A stretch of DNA of 64,000 bases from Aurantimonas marina (GTDB lineage Bacteria > Pseudomonadota > Alphaproteobacteria > Rhizobiales > Rhizobiaceae): contig NZ_JADDXW010000001.1 of NCBI RefSeq assembly GCF_017183135.1, forward strand, positions 434,001 to 498,000, given 5' to 3'. Both the position numbers and the translations under genes were made by a program. The notes under the pieces are model-generated. The model was not told the DNA's origin. It ran no database searches and was given only the letters and a program-made list of their open reading frames with translations. Below, one piece after another: positions 13,996-24,862 of this stretch. Positions within the stretch are counted from its first letter, which is position 1, and every line of letters begins with the position of its first letter.

Positions 13996-15390
13996 CTATT
14001 GCGCCGCTTCGCCCGCCTGCCTTGAGCCTGTCAGAGGCGCATGGTCGGCGCGCGACGGCAACGGCTTGGTCCGCGCCGCCGCGCGGTCATGGACGCGGAG
14101 GCCATGCGCATAGGTCGCGACGGTGGCGCGCTCGTCGCCGAGGATCATCAGCGCGAACAGCTCTTCCTCCAGCGTCTCGACCCGCGCCATGCGCCGGCGC
14201 ATGGCCGATGTCGACCCGGTGTCGAGGACGACGAGATCGGCCTCGAGTCCCGGCGCCATCCGTCCGATCCGGTTGTCGAGCCCCATCGCAGCGGCATTGC
14301 CGGCGGTCAGCATATGGAAGGCGTCGAAGGCGGGCAGTTTCTGCCCCTGCAGCGCCAGCACCTTGTAGGCCTCGGCCGCCGTCCGCAGCATCGAATAGCT
14401 GGTGCCGCCGCCGATGTCGGTCGCAAGCCCCACCTTGATGCCGGCGGCACGCGCGGCGGCAAGGTCGAACAGTCCCGAGCCCAAAAATAGGTTCGAGGTC
14501 GGACAGAACACGGCCGTCGCGCCCTTTTTGGCGAGCGCCGCGCGCTCACGCTGCGACAAATGGATGCAGTGGCCGAACAGCGCCTTGGGCCGGACGAGGC
14601 CGAAGCGCTCGTAGACTTCCGTATAGTCCTTCGACCAGGGGAATGCCTCCCGGACGAAGGCGATCTCGGCCGCGTTCTCGGAAAGATGGGTCTGGATGTG
14701 GAGGTCGGGATGCTCGACCGCCAGCGCCTCGCAGGCCTCCAGTTGCGCGTCGCTCGAGGTCGGCGCGAAACGCGGCGTGATGGCGTAGTCGAGCCGGCCC
14801 TTGCCATGCCATTTGCGGATCAGCGTCTTGGACTGATGATAGCCGGTCTCGGCGGTGTCGAGCAGTGCCGGCGGCGCGCCCCGGTCCATCATCATCTTGC
14901 CGGCGACCATGCGCAGGCTTCGCCACGCGGACTCGGTGAAGAACGCGTCGACGCTTTCCGGATGCGTGGTGCAATAGACGCCGGCCGTCGTCGTGCCGCT
15001 CGCCAGAAGCTCGTCGAGGAGGAACCGCGCACTGTCGGCCGCCACCGCCGGGTCACCGTAGCGGCTCTCCTCGGGAAAAGTGTATTTCGCCAGCCATTCC
15101 ATCAGCTCGGTGCCGTAGGAGGCGATCACCTGGGTCTGCGGCATGTGCAGATGCGGGTCGATGAAGCCCGGCATCACCAGATGCGGGCGATGATCGACGA
15201 CCGGCGTTTCGGGTCGCAAGCGGGCGAGCAGCGTGGACGCTTCGCCGACTTGGCGGATGATGCCCTTGTCGACGACGACGAGCCCGTCCGCGATGTAACG
15301 GACCGCCGCCCCCTCGCCTTCCTCCGCCGGATCGGCGTCGAACCAGAGCAACCGTCCCCGGATCGCGAGGCAGCCGCCGGCGCGAGTCAC
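13996..15390 (-). CDS. guaD: Guanine deaminase
   Basis: A 464-residue amidohydrolase that converts guanine to xanthine and ammonia. The metal-binding motif GFIDPHLHMPQTQVIASYG is at about residues 75-95, followed by KYTFPEE, a second-metal HIQTHLSEN, GHCIHLS and ATDIGGGTSYSML, all typical of bacterial GuaD. The start is GTG at 15390, overlapping the puuD stop by four bases (GTGA); the in-frame extension to 15621 lies inside puuD and is rejected. Its xanthine product is the substrate of XdhAB, encoded in the same operon. Confidence 0.93.
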   Translation of the reverse strand: MTRAGGCLAIRGRLLWFDADPAEEGEGAAVRYIADGLVVVDKGIIRQVGEASTLLARLRPETPVVDHRPHLVMPGFIDPHLHMPQTQVIASYGTELMEWLAKYTFPEESRYGDPAVAADSARFLLDELLASGTTTAGVYCTTHPESVDAFFTESAWRSLRMVAGKMMMDRGAPPALLDTAETGYHQSKTLIRKWHGKGRLDYAITPRFAPTSSDAQLEACEALAVEHPDLHIQTHLSENAAEIAFVREAFPWSKDYTEVYERFGLVRPKALFGHCIHLSQRERAALAKKGATAVFCPTSNLFLGSGLFDLAAARAAGIKVGLATDIGGGTSYSMLRTAAEAYKVLALQGQKLPAFDAFHMLTAGNAAAMGLDNRIGRMAPGLEADLVVLDTGSTSAMRRRMARVETLEEELFALMILGDERATVATYAHGLRVHDRAAARTKPLPSRADHAPLTGSRQAGEAAQ

Positions 15391-16655
15391 GGTCGCCCGC
15401 CTTCGGCGACATAGCGGCCGGAGCCGGACGCGATCCACGCCGCCAGGATCTCGCGTTCGGCGGGTTCCAGGCCGGTGATGTTGCCGGGCGGCATGGCGTC
15501 GCTGCGCACGGCCTGGCGCTCGATCAGCGAGGCGTAATGGATGATGTCGTCGCCGCTTTCCAGGCGGATATCCTTCGGCGCCGTCGCGAGGCCCGGCCAC
15601 AGCGGCTCGCTGGCGTGGCACATCGAGCAGCGCGACAGGATGATCGATTCCGCGTCGGCGAAGTGCGGCGAGGCGGCGAGCGCGACGGCCGGATCACCCT
15701 CCCACTGGCGCGATGTTTCCGCGCCCTCACCGGGCGTTGCCTCGGCCCGCCAGCCCGGCACTCCCGACAGGGTGATCACGGCGGCGAAGAGCACACCGGC
15801 AACCGCCCAGCACCACCAGAGCTGCCGGCCGGTCGCGTGCATCGTGTTGAAGAAGTGCCGGATGACCGCGCCGATCAAAAGCACCAGCCCGGCGATCACC
15901 CAGTTCCACTCCGTCGCGAAGGCCAGCGGATAATGGTTCGACAGCATCAGGAAGATGACCGGCAATGTCAGGTAGTTGTTGTGCAGCGAGCGCTGCTTGG
16001 CCTCCTGGCCGAGCCGTGGCTCGGGCGTGCGGCCCGCCTTGAGGTCGGCGACGACGATCGTCTGGTTGGGGATGATGATGAAGAACACGTTGGCGGTCAT
16101 TAGCGTCGCGATCATCGCGCCGGTGTGGAGCATCGCACCGCGGCCCGAGAAAACCTCCGAGAACAGGAAACTCGCCGCGACCACATAGACGAACAGGACG
16201 GCGAGCAAGGCCGTGTCGTTCTTCTTCAGCGGCGATTTGCACAGCGCGTCATAGACCAGCCAGCCGAGCGCCAGCCCGCCAATGCCGATCGCGGTTGCAC
16301 CCCACACCGGCAGGTCGGCCTTCTCGGGATCGATCAGATAGAGGTTGGCGCCGAGGTAATAGACCAGGACAAGCAGGGCGAAACCGGACAACCAGGTGGA
16401 ATAGCTCTCCCATTTGAACCAGGTCAGATCTTCCGGCATCGCCGGCGGCGCGACTGTGTATTTCCGCAGATGGTAGAAGCCACCGCCATGCACCTGCCAG
16501 GCTTCACCGCCGACACCCTCCGGGAGCGTTCGCGGTTTGCGCAAGCCGAGATCCAACGCGATGAAATAGAAGGACGAGCCGACCCAGGCGATGGCGGTGA
16601 CGACGTGCAGCCAGCGCACGGCGAAGCTCAGCCATTCGGAGAAATAGGTCCACAT
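15387..16655 (-). CDS. puuD: Membrane-bound urate hydroxylase with cytochrome c domain
   Basis: A 422-residue protein with about eight transmembrane segments in residues 10-310 (family DUF989/PuuD) and a C-terminal cytochrome c-type domain carrying CSMCH (about residue 345) and the distal ligand region SDAMPPGN. It oxidises urate to 5-hydroxyisourate and passes electrons to the respiratory chain rather than to oxygen as soluble uricase does. Its neighbours XdhAB make urate and UraH consumes the product. The gene is translationally coupled to guaD downstream. Confidence 0.93.
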   Translation of the reverse strand: MWTYFSEWLSFAVRWLHVVTAIAWVGSSFYFIALDLGLRKPRTLPEGVGGEAWQVHGGGFYHLRKYTVAPPAMPEDLTWFKWESYSTWLSGFALLVLVYYLGANLYLIDPEKADLPVWGATAIGIGGLALGWLVYDALCKSPLKKNDTALLAVLFVYVVAASFLFSEVFSGRGAMLHTGAMIATLMTANVFFIIIPNQTIVVADLKAGRTPEPRLGQEAKQRSLHNNYLTLPVIFLMLSNHYPLAFATEWNWVIAGLVLLIGAVIRHFFNTMHATGRQLWWCWAVAGVLFAAVITLSGVPGWRAEATPGEGAETSRQWEGDPAVALAASPHFADAESIILSRCSMCHASEPLWPGLATAPKDIRLESGDDIIHYASLIERQAVRSDAMPPGNITGLEPAEREILAAWIASGSGRYVAEGGRP

Positions 16656-16780
16656 TCGCCAGTTGCCTCGAAGCGCAGCCCCCTTGTCGCGGCGCCTCCT
16701 GATGGGTCTCGATCAAGGCTGTCTTGCGCCCGCCGTTCAGGAGACGGGGAAGGCGCGAGCCTGTTGGGTTCGTTGTCGGC

Positions 16781-16802
16781 AAGGGGCGCCGAAGCGCCCC
16801 TT
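16781..16802 (-). terminator. GC-rich hairpin with UUCG tetraloop after the BMP binding-protein gene
   Basis: A perfect 9-bp stem, AAGGGGCGC and GCGCCCCTT, closes a 4-nt loop; on the minus strand the loop reads TTCG closed by C-G, the very stable cUUCGg type. It lies 34 bp after the solute-binding-protein stop and before puuD. No U tract follows, so it is more likely an mRNA-stabilising or partial-terminator structure that keeps binding-protein transcript in excess over puuD-guaD. Confidence 0.55.
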
Positions 16803-16835
16803 ACAATGTCGTCCGCCGCTTGAGAACGCCGTGCC

Positions 16836-17930
16836 TCAGCTCTTCACGCCCTCGACATACCAGTCCATCTTCAGAAGGTCTTCATCCGGCATTGTCTCGC
16901 CTTCCTGGACCTTGACCTCGCCCGACTGGTCCTTGATCGGCCCGGTGAAGACCTCATAGGTGCCGGCCTTGGTCTCATCGACGATCTTCTGGGCGGCTTC
17001 CTTCACGTCGGCGGGCATCTTGTCGTTGAAGGGCGCCATCTCGACCTCGCCGTCCTTCATGCCGAGCCAGACATTGTCGGCCTTCCAGGTGCCGTCGAGC
17101 ATCGCCTGTACCCGGTTGACGTAATAGGGCCCCCACTGGTCGACGATCGCGGTCATGTGGGCGTTGGGCGCGAAGCTGGTCATGTCCCAGGCCTGGCCGA
17201 AGGCGATCGCGCCTCCCTGCTCGGCGGCCTGCAGCGGTGCCGGCGAATCCGTGTGCTGGGTGATGACGTCGGCGCCCTGACTGAGCAGCGCCTTGGTGGC
17301 GTCGGCCTCCTTGGCGGGATCATACCAGGAGTTGACCCAGACCACCTGAGTCTCGAAATCCGGATTCACCGCCCGCGCCGCCAGCGTGAAGGCGTTGATG
17401 CCCATCACCACTTCGGGGATCGGGAAGGAGGCGATGTAGCCGGCCTTGCCGCTCTTTGACATCATGCCCGCGATCGTGCCGAGCACCGCGCGGCCCTCGT
17501 AGAAGCGCGAATTGTAGAGGCCCATATTGTCGGAGCCGGTCTGGTAGCCGGTCGCGTGCTCGAACTTCACGTCCGGGAACTGCTTGGCGACCTTGATGGT
17601 CGGGTTCATGAAGCCGAAGGAGGTGGTGAAGACGATATCGTTGCCGTCCTGGGCGAGCTGGCGGATGACCCGCTCGGCGTCCGGCCCCTCGGCGACGTTT
17701 TCGACATAGGTCGTCTCGACCTTGTCGCCGAGCTGCTCCTCCAGATATTTGCGGCCCTGATCGTGGGCAAAGGTCCAGCCGAAATCGCCGACCGGGCCGA
17801 CATAGACGAACGCGGCCTTCACCTTGTCCATCTTCTCGCCGTCCTGTGCGGCAACGGGGAAGCTGAACGCGGCCAGCCCCATCAGGGCAACGGCGCCCGC
17901 CATCAATCGGCGTCGGGTGGTGTTGAACAT
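16836..17930 (-). CDS. BMP/PnrA family ABC transporter substrate-binding protein (purine uptake)
   Basis: A 364-residue protein with a cleavable signal peptide, MFNTTRRRLMAGAVALMGLA, and probable cleavage after FPVAAQ. The mature part begins KVKAAFVYVGPVGDFGWTFAHDQG, the BMP/PnrA family signature. The family binds nucleosides or purines. It is the last component of a four-gene ABC transporter operon between xanthine dehydrogenase and urate hydroxylase genes, so a purine base such as xanthine, or a nucleoside or urate, is the likely ligand; the exact ligand cannot be read from sequence. The double arginine suggests possible Tat export, but a Sec signal is equally plausible. Confidence 0.9.
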   Translation of the reverse strand: MFNTTRRRLMAGAVALMGLAAFSFPVAAQDGEKMDKVKAAFVYVGPVGDFGWTFAHDQGRKYLEEQLGDKVETTYVENVAEGPDAERVIRQLAQDGNDIVFTTSFGFMNPTIKVAKQFPDVKFEHATGYQTGSDNMGLYNSRFYEGRAVLGTIAGMMSKSGKAGYIASFPIPEVVMGINAFTLAARAVNPDFETQVVWVNSWYDPAKEADATKALLSQGADVITQHTDSPAPLQAAEQGGAIAFGQAWDMTSFAPNAHMTAIVDQWGPYYVNRVQAMLDGTWKADNVWLGMKDGEVEMAPFNDKMPADVKEAAQKIVDETKAGTYEVFTGPIKDQSGEVKVQEGETMPDEDLLKMDWYVEGVKS

Positions 17931-17966
17931 CGCGGGACTCCTTGGGGTGGTTGGGGTTGTGGTTGA

Positions 17967-18893
17967 TCAGGCGCTCGCCCGGAACGGCTGGCCAAGGCAG
18001 GCCGGCGCAGCGGTTCGGACGTTTCCCTTGCCGGCCGAAATGATGGCCAGGACGAGGATGGTTGCCAGATAGGGCAGGCTGGCAAGAAATTCCGGCGCGA
18101 ACAGATTGAAGCCGGCGGCCTTGGCCTGCAACTCCAGCGTGATGACCGCGCCGAACAGATAGGCGCCGAGCACCAGCCGCCCCGGCCGCCATGAGGCGAA
18201 GACGACGAGCGCGATGGCGATCCAGCCGCGGCCGGCGGTCAGCCGCTCCGCCCACATCGGCGTCAACACCAGCGAATAATAGGAGCCGGCAAGTCCGGCC
18301 ATGGCGCCGCCGAACAGGACAGCGAGATAGCGCACCTTGAGGACGGGATAGCCGATCGCGTGGGCGGCGCTGTCGCTCTCGCCCACTGCGCGCAGGATCA
18401 GCCCCGCCCGGCTGTGCTTCAGGAACCACCAGATCGCAAGGGCCAGCACGAGCCCGAGATAGACCAGCGGCGAATGGCCGAAGATCACCCGTCCAATGGG
18501 ATCGCTCGCGAGCGCGGCGGGAAAGATCGGTCCGAGCGTCGCCGTGGTGATGCCCACATAGGGCGCGCCCAGGAGCGCCGAGACGCCCGTCCCGAAGATG
18601 GTCAGGGCGAGGCCGGTCGCCACCTGATTGGCCATCAGGCTGAGCGTCAAGGCCGCGAAGATCAGCGACGCCGTGGCGCCTGCGGCCATCGCCGCCAACG
18701 CGCCAAGCGTGGGAATTCCGGTCGTGTACGCGATGGCGAAGCCGGTGACCGCGCCGATCAGCATCATGCCCTCGACGCCGAGATTGAGGACGCCGGATTT
18801 CTCGACCACCAGTTCACCGAGAGCGGCGATCAAGAGCGGCGTCGCTGCGGCGGCGATGGTCATCAGGATGGAGATGAACAGCGCCGTGGTCAT
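17967..18893 (-). CDS. ABC transporter permease, NupQ/YufQ type
   Basis: A 308-residue integral membrane protein with about nine hydrophobic segments. LGELVVEKSGVLNLGVEGMMLIGAV near the N-terminus is diagnostic of the second permease of BMP-type nucleoside/purine importers (branched-chain-type permease superfamily). It overlaps the neighbouring permease by four bases (ATGA) and is followed 36 bp later by the solute-binding-protein gene. It forms the inner-membrane channel with the 18890-20041 permease. Confidence 0.92.
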   Translation of the reverse strand: MTTALFISILMTIAAAATPLLIAALGELVVEKSGVLNLGVEGMMLIGAVTGFAIAYTTGIPTLGALAAMAAGATASLIFAALTLSLMANQVATGLALTIFGTGVSALLGAPYVGITTATLGPIFPAALASDPIGRVIFGHSPLVYLGLVLALAIWWFLKHSRAGLILRAVGESDSAAHAIGYPVLKVRYLAVLFGGAMAGLAGSYYSLVLTPMWAERLTAGRGWIAIALVVFASWRPGRLVLGAYLFGAVITLELQAKAAGFNLFAPEFLASLPYLATILVLAIISAGKGNVRTAAPACLGQPFRASA

Positions 18894-20040
18894 GTCGCCG
18901 CCTCCGCCTCGATGCGTCGCGTCTCCGGCAACGGACTCGCGTTGTTTGCCGTGACCGGAGCGGCTGGCGGCGTCCCGCCGGCCTTGCGTCGCATGACGAA
19001 CCGGTAGCGCACCAGCAAATCGGTCGCGAGCAGGAAGAACAGCATCATCGCCTGGAACACGCTGGCGGCCGCGGACGGCAGGCCGATCGTCGTCTGGGCG
19101 CTCTCGCCGCCGACATAGGTCAATGCGAGCACCAGCGCGGCGATGAGGATGCCGAGCGGATTGAGCCGTCCCAAAAAGGCGACGATGATCGCCGTATAGC
19201 CGTAGCCGGTCGGAAACTGCGGCACCATCTGGCCAAACGGGCCGGAGGCTTCCAGGACGCCGGCAAGCCCGGCGAGACCGCCCCCGACCAGCAGCGCCAG
19301 CCAGACGGTCGAGGATTGGCTGAAACCGCCATAGCGGGCCGCGTTCGGCGCCAGCCCGACCACGCGGAGCTGGAAACCGGTGATCGATCGGGCCATCAGG
19401 AACCAGGCGGTCAGCGCCAGCGCCGCCGCGATCGGTATGCCAAGGTGGATCAACGTGCCGGGCACGGCGATCGGCAGCGTCTGCGCGGGCGAGAACATCG
19501 CTGTCTGCGGAAAGTTGAAGCCCATCGGGTCCTTCCAGGGGCCGCGCATCAGATAATAGAGCAACTGGATGGCGACGTAGTTGAGCATCAGGCTCGACAG
19601 GATCTCGTTGACGTTGAGCCGCGTCTTGAGCAGCGCCGGCACCCCCGCCCAGACCATGCCGCCGAGAACGCCTGCCGCGATCATGATGGGCAGCACCCAG
19701 ACGCCGCCCTGATCGAGCGTCATCAGCGCGATGCCGGTTCCCGCGAGCCCGCCGAAGATGTACTGGCCCTCGGCACCGATGTTCCAGATGTTGGCGCGAA
19801 AGCCGATGGCGAGGCCCGTCGCGATGATCGCCAACGGCGCCGCCTTCACCAGAAGATCCTGCCAGCGATAGGGATTGAACAGCGGCACGACGAAAATCTG
19901 GTAGACCGCCTTGAGGCCGTCATGGCCGAGCAGCGTAAAGACGATCGCGCCCACAACCAGGGTCGCGACGACGGCGATGACCGGGGCCGCCAGCATCATG
20001 GCGTGGCTCGGCTCCCGGCGGGGCTCGAAGGAGAGGGCCA

Positions 20041-20041
<1 letters not shown>
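18890..20041 (-). CDS. ABC transporter permease, NupP/YufP type
   Basis: A 383-residue permease with about ten membrane segments. AIGFRANIWNIGAEGQYIFGGL and the later GYGYTAIIVAFLGRLNPLGIL are hallmarks of the larger permease of BMP-type importers. A cytoplasmic tail follows the last helix. The start codon abuts the ATP-binding-protein gene (1-bp overlap) and the stop overlaps the next permease (ATGA), so the genes are translationally coupled. Confidence 0.92.
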
Positions 20042-21593
<1,552 letters not shown>

Positions 21594-21597
<4 letters not shown>

Positions 21598-22469
21598 CCC
21601 GTTGATCTCACCTCGGCACTATGGCATCGCCCGTTCCGCCCTGCAAAGCGATCAATCAGCTTTTCCTGTTGATCGGAAAGCAGGCAGACGGCCAGCTCCG
21701 CCGCCGTCAGGGCGGCGATCACCGCGGGGCGCTTGTCATGCAGCGCGGCCCCGCCGATCGGCAGCGTCAGGCGGGCGATGTCGGCATCCCGCCCGTCCTC
21801 CGCCAGATAGCGGCGGAACCGCTCGCGCTTTGTCGCCGAGCCGATCAGGCCGACATAGGCGGCGTCGCCCCGCGCCAGAGCGGCGGCGGCAATCAGGAAA
21901 TCCAGCGAATGCGCGTGGGTCATCACCACAAACGCCGTACCGGCGGGAGCGGCGGCGACCTCGGCTTCCGGCAGCGCGGCGGCAACCGTCTCGACCGCCT
22001 CGGGCAGGCCAGCCAGCGTCTCGGGCCGGCTGTCGACGAGGCGCACGCGCAGCGGCAGTGGCGCCAGGGCGGCGGCGAGCGCCCGTCCGGTGTGACCCGC
22101 GCCGAAGATCAGCACCAGCGGCCGCGCCGCCTCCTCGCGCGCCTCGAGCGTCTTCAGTTCCGACAGCAGCACTTCGTCCGCCAAGCGCAGCGACAGCTCC
22201 ACCCGCCCGCCGCAGCACTGGCCGATCGCGGGTCCGAGTGGGACGTCCATCGCCGCCTCGGTCTCGCCGGAAACCAGCATCGCCCGCGCCCGCTCGATGG
22301 CATCGAATTCGAGCCGCCCGCCGCCGATTGTCCCCGCCAAGGCCGATGGCGTCACCAGCATCACGGCCCCCGTCTCGCGGGGCGTCGAGCCGAGCGCGCG
22401 GGTGATCGTGACGAACACCGATGGCTCTTCGGCGGCGAATGCGGTGCTAAGGGCGGCGACGATGCTCAT
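21594..22469 (-). CDS. xdhC: Xanthine dehydrogenase accessory protein XdhC
   Basis: A 291-residue XdhC/CoxI family protein. The N-terminal domain carries VFVTITRALGSTPRETGAVM and GTIGGGRLEFDAIERA (with a cysteine-rich QCCGG segment), and the C-terminal Rossmann domain has LIFGAGHTGRALAAAL. It binds molybdenum cofactor, protects its sulfuration and inserts it into XdhB. The ATG at 22469 overlaps the xdhB stop (ATGA); the longer in-frame extension to 22769 lies inside xdhB and is rejected. The gene order xdhA-xdhB-xdhC is the standard one. Confidence 0.95.
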
Positions 22470-24862
22470 CCGGTGCCTCGCACCTGTTCGACCGCGGCAA
22501 GCACCCGCTCCGGCGTCGCTGGCGCGTCGAAATCGGGAAAGACCTTGCCGTCTCCCGCCGCGATAACCGCGTCGGTCAACGCCGAGAACACCGAAATCGC
22601 TAGCATCAGGGGCGGCTCGCCGACCGCCTTGGAGCGGTAGACCGTCGGCGCGCGGTTCTCGCCCTTGTCCCAGATCGCCACGCGAAAATCGTCCGGGCGG
22701 TCGTTGGCGGTCGGAATCTTGTAGGTCGACGGCGCGTGGGTCTTGAGCCGCCCCGCATCGTCCCACCACAGCTCTTCCATGGTCAGCCAGCCCATGCCCT
22801 GGATGAAGCCGCCCTCGATCTGGCCGAGGTCGATCGCCGGATTCAGCGACTGGCCGACGTCGTGCAGAATGTCAGCGCGCAGCAGGCGGTATTCGCCGGT
22901 CAGCGTGTCGATGACGACCTCGGAACAGGCTGCTCCATAAGCGAAATAGTAGAACGGCGTGCCGCGCGCGCTTTCGCGGTCGTAAGCGATGCCGGGCGTT
23001 GCATAGAAACCGGTCGAGGACAGCGAAATGCGGGCGAGATAGGCTTCGCCGACGAGATCGGAAAAGCGCTTTTCGTCATTGCCGATCCGTACCCGGTTGG
23101 CCTCGAAGACGACCTGGTCCTTCGGTACCTTGTACCGCTCGGCGGCATAGTCGATCAGCCGGTCCTTGATCGTCCGGGCGGCGGCCTGCGCCGCCATGCC
23201 GTTGAGGTCCGAGCCGGAGGAGGCGGCGGTCGCCGACGTGTTCGGCACCTTGGCCGTGGTCGTGCCGGTGATCTTCACCCGGTCGATATCGATCTGGAAT
23301 TCCTCGGCGACCACCTGCGCGACCTTGGTGAACAGTCCCTGCCCCATCTCCGTGCCGCCGTGATTGAGATGTACCGAGCCGTCCTTGTAGACATGGACGA
23401 GCGCGCCGGCCTGGTTGAGATGGGCGGTGGTGAAGGAGATGCCGAATTTGACCGGCGTCAGCGCCAAGCCCTTTTTGAGGACCGGGTTGTCGGTATTGAA
23501 GGCCGTCACCCGCTCGCGCCTTGCGCGGTAATCCGAGGAGGCTTCCAGTTCCGCGACGATCTCGCCGATCACCGAGTCGGTCACCGGCATATGATAGGGC
23601 GTCAGAGCCGGCTCCTCGGCAGGGTAGAAGTTGCGCTTCCTGACGTCGAGCGGGTCGAGCCCCGTCTCGAAGGCGATGTGGTCGACGGCGCGCTCGATTC
23701 CGGCCATGCCCTGCGGCCCGCCGAAACCGCGAAACGCGGTATTCGATACCGTGTGGGTCTTCAGCCGCCGCGAACGGATGCGGGCGGCGGGCAGTGCATA
23801 GGCGTTGTCGGCGTGAAACATCGCCCGGTCGGCGATCGCCGCCGACAGATCCTTCGAATAGCCGCAGCGCACGAAATGCTGGAAGTCGACGGCGGCGATC
23901 CGCCCGTCCGCGTCGAAACCGAAATCGTAGTCGATCCGCATTTCGTGGCGCTTGCCGGTCATCACCATGTCATCGTCGCGGTCGAGCCGGCACTTCGCGG
24001 GGCGGCCGGTCTTGATCGCCGCCAGCGCGGCGACCGAGGCAAACAGCGCCGGCTGGCTTTCCTTGCCTCCAAAGCCGCCGCCCATCCGCCGCACCTCGAC
24101 GGTCACGGCGTGGTCAGGCACGCCCAGCATCTTGGCGACATTGTGCTGGACCTCGGAGGGGTGCTGGGTCGACGAGCGCACCAGAACGTCGCCGTCCTCC
24201 TGCGGGATCGCATAGGCGATCTGGCCTTCCAGATAGAAATGGTCCTGGCCGCCGACCTCGACACGGCCCTTGACCCGGCGTGGCGCAACGTCGAGCGCCG
24301 CCTTCACGTTGCCGAGATTCATCTCGTGGACGGGAAGCAGGTCTTCACCGGCCGCGTCGGCGAAGGCGATCGCCGCATCAATGCCGATCGCCGCCGGCAA
24401 ATCCTCGTAGGTGATCCTCGCGTGTTTGACCGCTGCCCGCGCGGCCGCTTCCGTCTCGGCGGCGACCGCAAACAGCGGCTGCCCCACATAGTCGACCGTG
24501 TCGACCGGGAAGATCGGATCGTCGCCGAACACCGGCGAATAGTCGTTCTGGCCGGGAATGTCCGCGGCCGTCAAAACGGCCACAACGCCCGGCGCCGACC
24601 GCACGGCGTCGAGATTCATGCTGGCGATGCGGGCATGGGCCCGCTCGGACATGGCGATATAGATTTGTAGCGTTCCCGGCAGTTCCGGATCGTCGTCGAC
24701 ATAGCGCGCGGCGCCGCAGACGTGCTTGCCGCCGCTGTCATGGGCGAGCGCCGTCCGAACACCGCCCTGGATCGCGCGCTCCTCCGTCGGCGGCCGTACG
24801 CCGAGCGTTTCGAGCGCGGGTTCACCGGCGGCGCCGCGATCCTGGATGCGGGTTTCATCCAT
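22466..24862 (-). CDS. xdhB: Xanthine dehydrogenase molybdopterin-binding subunit
   Basis: A protein of about 798 residues that oxidises hypoxanthine and xanthine to urate at a molybdenum centre. Cofactor-binding motifs are RRMGGGFGGKESQ, the conserved AFRGFGGPQGM, HLNHGGTEMGQGLFTKVAQ and the C-terminal KAVGEPPLMLAISVFSAL, whose glutamate is the catalytic base. The likely start is ATG at 24862, overlapping the xdhA stop (TGATG); a GTG one codon earlier is also possible. It pairs with XdhA from the adjacent gene. Confidence 0.97.
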   Translation of the reverse strand: MDETRIQDRGAAGEPALETLGVRPPTEERAIQGGVRTALAHDSGGKHVCGAARYVDDDPELPGTLQIYIAMSERAHARIASMNLDAVRSAPGVVAVLTAADIPGQNDYSPVFGDDPIFPVDTVDYVGQPLFAVAAETEAAARAAVKHARITYEDLPAAIGIDAAIAFADAAGEDLLPVHEMNLGNVKAALDVAPRRVKGRVEVGGQDHFYLEGQIAYAIPQEDGDVLVRSSTQHPSEVQHNVAKMLGVPDHAVTVEVRRMGGGFGGKESQPALFASVAALAAIKTGRPAKCRLDRDDDMVMTGKRHEMRIDYDFGFDADGRIAAVDFQHFVRCGYSKDLSAAIADRAMFHADNAYALPAARIRSRRLKTHTVSNTAFRGFGGPQGMAGIERAVDHIAFETGLDPLDVRKRNFYPAEEPALTPYHMPVTDSVIGEIVAELEASSDYRARRERVTAFNTDNPVLKKGLALTPVKFGISFTTAHLNQAGALVHVYKDGSVHLNHGGTEMGQGLFTKVAQVVAEEFQIDIDRVKITGTTTAKVPNTSATAASSGSDLNGMAAQAAARTIKDRLIDYAAERYKVPKDQVVFEANRVRIGNDEKRFSDLVGEAYLARISLSSTGFYATPGIAYDRESARGTPFYYFAYGAACSEVVIDTLTGEYRLLRADILHDVGQSLNPAIDLGQIEGGFIQGMGWLTMEELWWDDAGRLKTHAPSTYKIPTANDRPDDFRVAIWDKGENRAPTVYRSKAVGEPPLMLAISVFSALTDAVIAAGDGKVFPDFDAPATPERVLAAVEQVRGTG

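Noticed and set aside
22736-24670. 644-codon plus-strand open frame antisense to xdhB
   Set aside because: Shadow of xdhB; low-complexity Arg/Gly/Val-rich translation without motifs.
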